This document shows, in pieces, positions 1-9,841 of a stretch of 64,000 bases of DNA. Each line of letters begins with the position of its first letter. The stretch's first letter is position 1. The DNA comes from Hydractinia symbiolongicarpus (lineage: Eukaryota > Cnidaria > Hydrozoa > Anthoathecata > Hydractiniidae), in NCBI RefSeq assembly GCF_029227915.1, contig NC_079880.1, forward strand, positions 4,280,001 through 4,344,000, read 5' to 3'. A program made the translations under genes and the position numbers. Under the pieces are notes generated by a model. The model was not told the DNA's origin. It worked only from the letters and a program-made list of their open reading frames with translations, and ran no database searches.

Positions 1-2510
1 GTAAACTCATTTCCCAAACGATTTTGTAAATTATTATTTCACCACTAAAGCCCATGAGACTTGTAGTTTTTAAAAATGTTTTCATTTTTGATGAGACACT
101 AAATAAAAGAAGTTTAATCGCCGGCAAACGAAAACCCGCAAATTCCCGTAAATCCCGTACTCGGCCCGTATAGTCAAAAGTATACAAGCAAAGTACCCAG
201 TGAGTAAACTCATTTTCCTAACGATTTTTTAAATTATTTTTTCACCACTAAAACGCATGAGACTTGTAGTTTTCAAAAATGTTTTCATTTTTGATGAGAC
301 GCTGAATAAAAGAAGTTTAATCGCCGCCAAACGAAAACCTGCGATTTCCCGTAAATCCCGTACTCGGCCCGTATAGTCAAAAGTATACAAAGAAAGTACC
401 CAGGGATTAAACTCATTTCCCAAACGATTTTTTAAATTATTATTTCACCACTAAAGCCCATGAGACTTGTAATTTTCAAAGATGTTTTCATTTTTGATGA
501 GACGCCTAATGATAGAAGTTTAATCGCCCTACAAACGAAATCCCGCGTTTTCCCGTAAATCCGGGGCTTGGCCCGTATAGTCGAATGTATACAAAGAAAG
601 TACCCAGGGAGTAAACTCATTTCCCGAACGATTTTTTAAATTTTTTTTCACCACTAAAACGCATGGGAAATCGCAGGTTTTCGTTTGCCGGCGATTAAAC
701 TGCTTTTATTCAGCGTCTCATCAAAAATAAAACTTCTTGAAAACTACAAGTCTACATGAGACTTGTAGTTTTCAAAAATGTTTTCATTTTTGATGAGACG
801 CTGGATAAAAGCAGTTTAATCGCCGGCAAACGAAAACCTGCGATTTTCCTAAATCCCGGACTCGGCCCGTATAGTCAAAAGTATACAAAGAAAGTACCCA
901 GGGAGTAAACTCATTTCCAGAACGTTTTTTTAAATTATTTTTTCACCACTAAAACGCATAAGACTTGTAGTTATTAAAAATGTTTTCATTTTTGATGAGA
1001 CGCTGAATAAAAGAAGTTTAATCGCCGGCAAACGAAAACCCGCGATTTCCCGTAAATCCCGGGCTTGGCCCGTATAGTCAAAAGTAAACAAAGAAAGTAC
1101 CCAGGGAGTAAACTCATTTCCCGAACGATTTTTTATATTATTTTTTTACCACTAAACGCATGAAAATTGTAGTTTTTAAAAATATTTTCATATTTGATGG
1201 GACGCTGAATAAAAGAAGTTTAATCGCCGGCAAACGAAAATCCGCGACTTCCCGTAAATCCCGGACTCGGCCCGTATAGTCAAAAGTATACAAAGAAAGT
1301 ACCAAGGGAGTAATCTCATTTCCCGAACGATTTTTTAAAGTATTTTTTCACCACTAAAACGCATGAGACTTGTAGTTTTCAAAAATGTTTTCATTTTTGA
1401 TGAGACGCTTAATGAAAGACGTTTAATCGCCGGCAAACGAAATCCCGCGATTTTTCGTAAATCCCGGGCTTGGCCCGTATAGTCGAATGTATACAAAGAA
1501 AGTACCCTGTGAGTAAACTCATTTCCAGAACGATTTTTTAAATTATTTTTTCACCACTAAAACGCATGAGACTTGAAGTTTTTAAAAATGTTTTCATTTT
1601 TGATGAGACGCTGAATAAAAGAAGTTTAATCGCCGGCAAACGAAAACCCGCGATTTCCCGTAAATCCCGGCTTGGCCCGTATAGTCAAAAGTATACAAAG
1701 AAAGTACCCAGGGAGTAAACTCATTTCCCGAACGATTTTTTAAATTATTTTTTCACCACTAAAACGCATGAGACTTGTAGTTTTCAAAAATGTTTTCATT
1801 TTTGATGAGACGCTGAATAAAAGAAGTATAATCGCCGGCAAACGAAAACCCGCGATTTCCCGTAAATCCCGGGCTTGGCCCGTATAGTCGAATGTATACA
1901 AAGAAAGTACCCTGTGAGTAAACTCATTTCCAGAACGATTTTTTAAATCACATTTTCACCACTAAAACGCATGAGACTTGTAGTTTTTAAAAATGCTTTC
2001 ATTTTTGATGAGACGCTGAATAAAAGAAGTTTAATCGCCGGCAAACGAAAACCTGCGATTTCCCGTAAATCCTGGACTCGGCCCGTATAGTCAAAAGTAT
2101 ACAAAGAAAGTACCCAGAGAGTAAACTCATTTCCCAAACGATTTTTTAAATTATTAATTCACTACTAAAACGCATGAGACTTGTAGTTTTCAAGAATGTT
2201 TTCATTTTTGATGAGACGCTGAATAGAAGCAGTTTAATCGCCGGCAAACGAAAACCCGCGATTTGTAAATCTCGGGCTTGGCACGTATAGTCGAATGTAT
2301 ACAAAGAAAGTACCCTGTGAGTAAACTCATTTCCAGAACGATTTTTTAAATTATTTTTTCATCACTAAAACACATAAGACTTGTAGTTTTTAAAATGTTT
2401 TCATTTTTGATGAGACGCTGAATAAAAGAAGTTTAATCGCCGGCAAACGAAAACCCGCGATTTCCCGTAAATCCCGGCTTGGCCCGTATAGTCAAAAGTA
2501 TACAAAGAAA
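1..2510 (+). repeat. Heterogeneous monomers at the left end of the window
   Basis: Monomers here carry more private changes than elsewhere: aaagcccatgag near 47 and 454, gcctaatgatagaag near 501-519, atcgccctacaaacg near 523-537, and a fold-back inversion at 665-753. Neighbouring monomers rarely match one another as a multi-monomer unit. Older, less homogenised monomers are expected toward the edge of a satellite array, so the edge may lie to the left of the window (inference). Confidence 0.6.
665..848. repeat. Fold-back palindrome: inverted 89-bp monomer fragment next to a direct copy
   Basis: Bases 665-753 are the reverse complement of part of a monomer, covering roughly monomer positions 59-147. 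On the minus strand they read agacttgtag through gacgctgaataaaagcag to cctgcgatttccc. They directly follow a forward cactaaaacgcatg and are followed, after a 5-nt gap (acatg, 754-758), by a forward copy of the same stretch at 759-846. The two arms are near-perfect complements with a few differences (tttattttt versus ttttcattttt; ctgaat versus ctggat), so a single strand could form a very long hairpin. It is the only inverted fragment I found. A local template switch during replication is the simplest origin (inference). Confidence 0.9.
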
Positions 2511-3599
2511 GTACCCAGCAAGTAAACTCATTTCCCGAACGATTTTTTAAATTATTTTTTCACCACTAAAACGCATGAGACTTGTAGTTTTCAAAAATAT
2601 TTTCATTTTTGATGAGACGCTGAAAAAAAGCAGTTTAATCGCCGGCAAACGAAAACCTGCGATTTCCCTAAATCCCGGACTCGGCCCGTATAGTCAAAAG
2701 TATACAAAGAAAGTACCCAGGGAGTAAACTCATTTCCAGAACGATTTTTTAAATTATTTTTTCACCACTAAAACGCATAAGACTTGTAGTTTTTAAAAAT
2801 GTTTTCATTTTTGATGAGACGCTGAATAAAAGAAGTTTAATCGCCGGAAAACGAAAACCCGCGATTTCCCGTAAATCCCGGCTTGGCCCGTATAGTCAAA
2901 AGTATACAAAGAAAGTACCCTGGGAGTAAACTCATTTCCCGAACGATTTTTTAAATTAATTTTTCTCCACTAAAACGCATGAGACTTGTAGTTTTCAACA
3001 ATGTTTTCATTTTTGATGAGACGCTGAATAAAAGAAGTTTAATCGACGGCAAACGAAAACCCGCGATTTCCCGTAAATCCCGGGCTTCGCCCGTATAGTC
3101 AAAAGTATACAAAGAAAGTACCCAGGAAGTAAACTCATTTCCCGAACGATTTTTTAAATTATTTTTTCACCACTAAAACGCATGAGACTTGTAGTTTTTA
3201 AAAATGTTTTCATTTTTGATGAGACGCTGAATAAAAGCAGTTTAATCGCCGGCAAACGAAAACCTGCGATTTCCCGTAAATCCCGGACTCGGCCCGTATA
3301 GTCAAAAGTATACAAAGAAAGTACCCAGGGAGTAAACTCATTTCCAGAACGATTTTTTAAATTATGTTTTCACCACTAAAACGCATAAGACTTGTAGTTT
3401 TTAAAAATGTTTTCATTTTTGATGAGACGCTGAATAAAAGCAGTTTAATCGCCGGCAAACGAAAACCCGCGATTTCCCGTAAATCCCGGGCTTGGCACGT
3501 ATAGTCGTATGTATACAAAGAAAGTACCCTGTGAGTAAACTCATTTCCAGAACGATTTTTTAAATTATTTTTTCATCACTAAAACGTATAAGACTTGTA

Positions 3600-4813
3600 G
3601 TTTTTAAAAATATTTTTATTTTTGATGAGACGCTGAATAAAAGAAGTTTAATCGCCGCCAAACTAAAACCCGCGATTTCCCGTAAATCCCGGCTTGGCCC
3701 GTATAGTCAAAAGTATACAAAGAAAGTACCCAGGAAGTAAACTCATTTCCCGAACGATTTTTTAAATTATTTTTTCACCACTAAAACGCATGAGAATTGT
3801 AGTTTTCAAAAATGTTTTCATTTTTGATGAGACGCTGATAAAAAGCAGTTTAATCGCCGGCAAACGAAAACCTGCGATTTCCCTAAATCCCGGACTCGGC
3901 CCGTATAGTCAAAAGTATACAAAGAAAGTACCCAGGGAGTAAACTCATTTCCAGAACGATTTTTTAAATTATTTTTTCACCACTAAAACGCATAAGACTT
4001 GTAGTTTTTAAAAATGTTTTCATTTTTGATGAGACGCTGAATAAAAGAAGTTTAATCGACGGCAAACGAAAACCCGCGATTTCCCGTAAATCCCGGGCTT
4101 CGCCCGTATAGTCAAAAGTATACAAAGAAAGTACCCAGGGAGTAAACTCATTTCCCGAACGATTTTTTAAATTATTTTTTCACCACTAAAACGCATGAGA
4201 CTTGTAGTTTTCAAAAATGTTTTCATTTTTGATGAGACGCTGAATAAAAGAAGTTTAATCGCCGCCAAACTAAAACCCGCGATTTCCCGTAAATCCCGGC
4301 TTGGTCCGTATAGTCAAAAGTATACAAAGAAAGTACCCAGGAAGTAAACTCATTTCCCAAACGATTTTTTAAATTATTTTTTCACCACTAAAACGCATGA
4401 GAATTGTAGTTTTCAAAAATGTTTTCATTTTTGATGAGACGCTGATAAAAAGCAGTTTAATCGCCGGCAAACGAAAACCTGCGATTTCCCTAAATCCCGG
4501 ACTCGGCCCGTATAGTCAAAAGTATACAAAGAAAGTACCCAGGGAGTAAACTCATTTCCCGAACGATTTTTTAAATTATTTTTTCACCACTAAAACGCAT
4601 AAGACTTGTAGTTTTTAAAAATGTTTTCATTTTTGATGAGACGCTGAATAAAAGAAGTTTAATCGACGGCAAACGAAAACCCGCGATTTCCCGTAAATCC
4701 CGGGCTTCGCCCGTATAGTCAAAAGTATACAAAGAAAGTACCCAGGGAGTAAACTCATTTCCCGAACGATTTTTTAAATTATTTTTTCACCACTAAAACG
4801 CATGAGACTTGTA
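3600..4813 (+). repeat. 607-bp trimer higher-order repeat, two tandem units
   Basis: Three-monomer units repeat at a 607-base offset: caggaagtaaac at 3731 and 4338; atcgccgccaaactaaaac at 3651 and 4258; gacgctgataaaaagcag at 3831 and 4438; aatcgacggc at 4054 and 4661. The units run about 3600-4206 and 4207-4813 and differ at few positions, so this is a recent duplication of three adjacent monomers. Confidence 0.8.
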
Positions 4814-4817
4814 GTTT

Positions 4818-4839
4818 TCAAAAATGTTTTCATTTTTGA
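4818..4839. repeat. Dyad 1 of the monomer: 9-bp arms, 4-nt loop
   Basis: TCAAAAATG (4818-4826) and CATTTTTGA (4831-4839) are perfect reverse complements around a TTTT loop. The same arrangement recurs at monomer position 70-91 in every monomer of the ttttcaaaaatg class. The tttttaaaaatg class has one mismatch in the left arm, and the aacaatg/catttatga class has a disrupted dyad. It could extrude as a short cruciform or bind a symmetric protein; neither can be shown from sequence. Confidence 0.85.
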
Positions 4840-4882
4840 TGAGACGCTGAATAAAAGAAGTTTAATCGCCGGCAAAGGAAAA

Positions 4883-4916
4883 CCCGCGATTTCCCGTAAA
4901 TCCCGGGCTTGGCCCG
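4883..4916 (+). repeat. Four CCCG motifs phased at about 10 bp
   Basis: CCCG begins at 4883, 4893, 4902 and 4913 (monomer positions 135, 145, 154 and 165), giving spacings of 10, 9 and 11 bases. In the 202-bp monomers the last spacing is 10. All four therefore lie on about the same face of the helix. The arrangement persists in most monomers, although individual motifs vary (aaacctgcg and tttccctaaat remove the first or second). It could be a relic of a short ancestral repeat or a phased protein contact; I cannot tell which. Confidence 0.7.
4904..4916. repeat. Dyad 2 of the monomer: 5-bp GC stem, 3-nt loop
   Basis: CGGGC (4904-4908), TTG, GCCCG (4912-4916). The stem is kept in the cccgggcttcgcccg and cccgggctgggcccg variants, where only the loop changes. 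It is weakened in the one-base-shorter cccggcttgg form and in the cggactcgg form. The left arm of dyad 3 begins on its last base. Confidence 0.75.
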
Positions 4917-4933
4917 TATAGTCAAAAGTATAC
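4916..4933. repeat. Dyad 3 of the monomer: GTATA / TATAC
   Basis: GTATA (4916-4920) and TATAC (4929-4933) flank the 8-nt loop gtcaaaag. The loop varies among classes (gtcgaatg, gtgaaaag, gtctaatg, gtcgaata) while the arms are nearly always kept. TATAC also completes the six-base palindrome gtatac. Confidence 0.75.
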
Positions 4934-4951
4934 AAAGAAAGTACCCAGGGA

Positions 4952-5770
4952 GTAAACTAATTTCCCGAACGATTTTTTAAATTACTTTTTCACCACTTAA
5001 ACGCATGAGACTTGTAGTTTTCAAAAATGTTTTCATTTTTGATGAGACGCTGAAAAAAAGCAGTTTAAACGCCGGCAAACGAAAACCCGCGATTTCCCGT
5101 AAATCCCGGCTTGGCCCGTATAGTCAAAAGTATACAAAGAAAGTACCCTGGGAGTAAACTCATTTCCCGAACGATTTTTTAAGTTATTATTTCACCACTA
5201 AAACGCATGAGACTTGTAGTTTTCAAGAATGTTTTCATTTTTGATGAGACGCTGAATAAAAGAAGTTTAATCGCCGGCAAAGGAAAACCCGCGATTTCCC
5301 GTAAATCCCGGGCTTGGCCCGTATAGTCAAAAGTATACAAAGAAAGTACCCAGGGAGTAAACTAATTTCCCGAACGATTTTTTAAATTACTTTTTCACCA
5401 CTTAAACGCATGAGACTTGTAGTTTTCAAAAATGTTTTCATTTTTGATGAGACGCTGAATAAAAGAAGTTTAATCGCCGGCAAAGGAAAACCCGCGATTT
5501 CCCGTAAATCCCGGGCTTGGCCCGTATAGTCAAAAGTATACAAAGAAAGTACCCAGGGAGTAAACTAATTTCCCGAACGATTTTTTAAATTACTTTTTCA
5601 CCACTTAAACGCATGAGACTTGTAGTTTTCAAAAATGTTTTCATTTTTGATGAGACGCTGAAAAAAAGCAGTTTAAACGCCGGCAAACGAAAACCCGCGA
5701 TTTCCCGTAAATCCCGGCTTGGCCCGTATAGTCAAAAGTATACAAAGAAAGTACCCTGGGAGTAAACTCA
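4952..5770 (+). repeat. Local monomer shuffling marked by actaatttcc
   Basis: The rare variant actaatttcccg with cacttaaacg occurs at 4956, 5361 and 5564, offsets of 405 (two monomers) and 203 (one monomer). The companion type gaaaaaaagcagtttaaacg follows the first and third but not the second. This is a small-scale duplication of one and two monomers, probably by unequal exchange. Confidence 0.7.
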
Positions 5771-6989
5771 TTTCCCGAACGATTTTTTAAGTTATTATTT
5801 CACCACTAAAACGCATGAGACTTGTAGTTTTCAAGAATGTTTTCATTTTTGATGAGACGCTGAATAAAAGAAGTTTAATCGACGGCAAACGAAAACCCGC
5901 GATTTCCCGTAAATCCCGGGCTTCGCCCGTATAGTCAAAAGTATACAAAGAAAGTACCCAGGGAGTAAACTCATTTCCCGAACGATTTTTTAAATTATTT
6001 TTTCACCACTAAAACGCATGAGACTTGTAGTTTTTAAAAATGTTTTCATTTTTGATGAGACGCTGAATAAAAGCAGTTTAATCGCCGGCAAACGAAAACC
6101 TGCGATTTCCCTAAATCCCAGACTCGGCCCGTATAGTCAAAAGTATACAAAGAAAGTACTCAGGGAGTAAACTCATTTCCAGAACGATTTTTTAAATTAT
6201 TTTTTCACCACTAAAACGCATAAGACTTGTAGTTTTTAAAAATGTTTTCATTTTTGATGAGACGCTGAATAAAAGCAGTTTAATCGCCGGCAAACGAAAA
6301 CCCGCGATTTCCCGTAAATCCCGGGCTTGGCACGTATAGTCGAATGTATACAAAGAAAGTACCCTGTGAGTAAACTCATTTCCAGAACGATTTTTTAAAT
6401 TATTTTTTCATCACTGAAACGCATGAGACTTGTAGTTTTCAAAAATGTTTTCATTTTTGATGAGACGCTGAAAAAAAGCAGTTTAAACGCCGGCAAACGA
6501 AAACCTGCGATTTCTCTAAATCCCGAACTCGGCCCGTATAGTCAAAAGTATACAAAGAAAGTACCCAGGGAGTAAACTCATTTCCCAAACGATTTTTTAA
6601 GTTATTATTTCACCACTAAAACGCATGAGACTTGTAGTTTTCAAGAATGTTTTCATTTTTGATCAGACGCTGAATAAAAGCAGTTTAATCGCCGGCAAAC
6701 GAAAACCCGCGATTTCCCGTAAATCCCGGGCTTGGCACGTATAGTCGAATGTATACAAAGAAAGTACCCTGTGAGTAAACTCATTTCCAGAACGATTTTT
6801 TAAATTATTTTTTCATCACTAAAACGCATAAGACTTGTAGTTTTTAAAAATGTTTTCATTTTTGATGAGACGCTGATAAAAAGCAGTTTAATCGCCGGCA
6901 AACGAAAACCTGCGATTTCCCTAAATCCCGGACTCGGCCCGTATAGTCAGAAGTATACAAAGAAAGTACTCAGGGAGTAAACTCATTTC

Positions 6990-8430
6990 CAGAACGATTT
7001 TTTAAATTATTTTTTCACCACTAAAACGCATAAGACTTGTAGTTTTTAAAAATGTTTTCATTTTTGATGAGACGCTGAATAAAAGAAGTTTAATCGACGG
7101 CAAACGAAAACCCGCGATTTCCCGTAAATCCCGGGCTTCGCCCGTATAGTCAAAAGTATACAAAGAAAGTACCCGGGGAGTAAACTCATTTCCCAAACGA
7201 TTTTTTAAGTTATTATTTCACCACTAAAACGCATGAAACTTGTAGTTTTCAAGAATGTTTTCATTTTTGATGAGACGCTGAATAAAAGCAGTTTAATCGC
7301 CGGCAAACGAAAACCTGCCATTTCCCTAAATCCCGGACTCGGCCCGTATAGTCAAAAGTATACAAAGAAAGTACCCAGGGAGTAAACTCATTTCCAGAAC
7401 GATTTTTTAAATTATTTTTTCACCACTAAAACGCATAAGACTTGTAGTTTTTAAAAATGTTTTCATTTTTGATGGGTCGCTGAATAAAAGAAGTTTAATC
7501 GACGGCAAACGTAAACCCGCGATTTCCCGTAAATCCCGGGCTTCGCCCGTATAGTCAAAAGTATACAAAGAAAGTACCCAGGGAGTAAACTCATTTCCAG
7601 AACGATTTTTTAAATTATGTTTTCACCACTAAAACGCATAAGACTTGTAGTTTTTAAAAATGTTTTCATTTTTGATGAGACGCTGAATAAAAGAAGTTTA
7701 ATCGACGGCAAACGAAAACCCGCGATTTCCCGTAAATCCCGGGCTTCGCCCGTATAGTCAAAAGTATACAAAGAAAGTACCCGGGGAGTAAACTCATTTC
7801 CCAAACGATTTTTTAAGTTATTATTTCACCACTAAAACGCATGAGACTTGTAGTTTTCAAGAATGTTTTCATTTTTGATGAGACGCTGAATAAAAGCAGT
7901 TTAATCGCCGGCAAACGAAAACCTGCGATTTCCCTAAATCCCGGACTCGGCCCGTATAGTCAAAAGTATACAAAGAAAGTACCCAGGGAGTAAACTCATT
8001 TCCAGAACGATTTTTTAAATTATTTTTTCACCACTAAAACGCATAAGACTTGTAGTTTTTAAAAATGTTTTCATTTTTGATGGGACGCTGAATAAAAGAA
8101 GTTTAATCGACGGCAAACGAAAACCCGCGATTTCCCGTAAATCCCGGGCTTCGCCCGTATAGTCAAAAGTATACAAAGAAAGTACCCAGGGAGTAAACTC
8201 ATTTCCAGAACGATTTTTTAAATTATGTTTTCACCACTAAAACGCATAAGACTTGTAGTTTTTAAAAATGTTTTCGTTTTTGATGAGACGCTGAATAAAA
8301 GAAGTTTAATCGCCGGCAAAGGTAAACCCGCGATTTCCCGTAAATCCCGGGCTTGGCCCGTATAGTCAAAAGTATACAAAAAAAGTACCCAGGGAGTAAA
8401 CTCATTTCCCGAACGATTTTTTAAATTACT
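6990..8430 (+). repeat. 608-bp trimer higher-order repeat, two units plus a partial third
   Basis: Monomers beginning near 6990, 7598 and 8206 share tccagaacg and cataagac. The trimers also share cgacggcaaacg, gggcttcgcccg and tttcaagaatg at matching offsets. The monomers holding gatgggtcgctg (near 7474) and gatgggacgctg (near 8081) are the same member of successive units, distinguished by one change. The third unit diverges after about 8300 (ggcaaagg instead of gacggcaaacg). Confidence 0.8.
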
Positions 8431-9029
8431 TTTTAGCACTATAACGCATGAGACTTATAGTTTTTAAAAATGTTTTCATTTTTGATGAGACGCTGAATAA
8501 AAGAAGTTTAATCGACGGCAAACGAAAACCCGCGATTTCCCGTAAATCCCGGGCTTCGCCCGTATAGTCAAAAGTATACAAAGAAAGTACCCAGGGAGTA
8601 AACTCATTTCCCGAACGATTTTTTAAATTATTTTTTCACCACTAAAACGCATGAGACTTGTAGTTTTTAAAAATGTTTTCATTTTTGATGAGACGCTGAA
8701 TAAAAGAAGTTTAATCGCCGGCAAACGAAAACCCGCGATTTCCCGTAAATCCCGGCTTCGCCCGAATAGTCAAAAGTATACAAAGAAAGTACCCAGGGAG
8801 TAAACTTATTTCCCGAACGATTTTTTAAATTATTTTTTCACCACTAAAACGCATGAGACTTGTAGTTTTCAAAAATGTTTTCATTTTTGATGAGACGCTG
8901 AATAAAAGAAGTTTAATCGCCGGCAAAGGAAAACCCGCGATTTCCCGTAAATCCCGGGCTTGGCCCGTATAGTCAAAAGTATACAAAGAAAGTACCCAGG
9001 GAGTAAACTCATTTCCCGAACGATTTTTT

Positions 9030-9841
9030 AAATTACTTTTTCACCACTAAAACGCATGAGACTTGTAGTTTTCAAAAATGTTTTCATTTTTGATGAGACG
9101 CTGAAAAAAAGCAGTTTAAACGCCGGCAAACGAAAACCTGCCATTTCTCTAAATACCGAACTCGGCCCGTATAGTCAAAAGTATACAAAGAAAGTACCCA
9201 GGGAGTAAACTCATTTCCCAAACGATTTTTTAAATTATTATTTCACCACTAAAACGCATGAGACTTGTAGTTTTCAAGAATGTTTTCATTTTTGATGAGA
9301 CGCTGAATAAAAGCAGTTTAATCGCCGGCAAACTAAAACCCGCGATTTCCCGTAAATCCCGGGCTTGGCACGTATAGTCGAATGTATACAAAGAAAGTAC
9401 CCTGTGAGTAAACTCATTTCCAGAACGATTTTTTAAATTACTTTTTCACCACTAAAACGCATGAGACTTGTAGTTTTCAAAAATGTTTTCATTTTTGATG
9501 AGACGCTGAAAAAAAGCAGTTTAAACGCCGGCAAACGAAAACCTGCGATTTCTCTAAATACCGAACTCGGCCCGTATAGTCAAAAGTATACAAAGAAAGT
9601 ACCCAGGGAGTAAACTCATTTCCCAAACGATTTTTTAAATTATTATTTCACCACTAAAACGCATGAGACTTGTAGTTTTCAAGAATGTTTTCATTTTTGA
9701 TGAGACGCTGAATAAAAGCAGTTTAATCGCCGGCAAACGAAAACCCGCGATTTCCCGTAAATCCCGGGCTTGGCACGTATAGTCGAATGTATACAAAGAA
9801 AGTACCCTGTGAGTAAACTCATTTCTAGAACGATTTTTTAA
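9030..9841 (+). repeat. 405-bp dimer duplication
   Basis: gcagtttaaacgccgg occurs at 9111 and 9516, and each is followed by the monomer with tttcaagaatg, gcagtttaatcgccgg and gggcttggcacg. Units run about 9030-9435 and 9436-9841. Small differences (cctgccatt versus cctgcgatt; caaactaaa versus caaacgaaa) show it is not perfectly fresh. Confidence 0.75.

Larger units (their letters stand above)
4749..4951 (+). repeat. Reference 203-bp monomer used for numbering
   Basis: This copy contains all the recurring elements in intact form and is used here as the numbering standard. Position 1 is gtaaactcat and the next monomer starts at 4952. Order of elements: tcccgaacg, a T6-AAATTA-T6 tract, caccactaaaacgc, the 9-bp dyad, gatgagacgctgaataaaag, gccggc, four phased CCCG motifs overlapping two more dyads, then gtatac and aaagaaagtacccag. 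It has one departure from the majority (ggcaaagg instead of ggcaaacg). The boundary choice is arbitrary, since the array is continuous. Confidence 0.9.

Noticed and set aside
665-753. Transposon insertion or terminal inverted repeat
   Set aside because: The inverted piece is itself satellite sequence, carries no foreign DNA, and has no target-site duplication or second inverted terminus.
4870-4890. Possible CENP-B box in the minus-strand reading of the cggcaaacgaaaa region
   Set aside because: The essential pattern nTTCGnnnnAnnCGGGn is not met: TTCG is present, but the required A is C and CGGG is replaced by GCGA.
4911-4935. RNA polymerase III B-box-like sequence (tagtcgaatg in some monomers)
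   Set aside because: It only loosely resembles the GGTTCGANNCC pattern, has no matching A box at a proper distance, and is present only in some classes. The satellite does not look like a tRNA- or 5S-derived element.
4749-4951. Bacterial promoters, ribosome binding sites or terminators (the GC dyad followed by T-poor sequence)
   Set aside because: The GC stem is not followed by a T run, no coding sequence exists to serve, and the context is eukaryotic satellite DNA.
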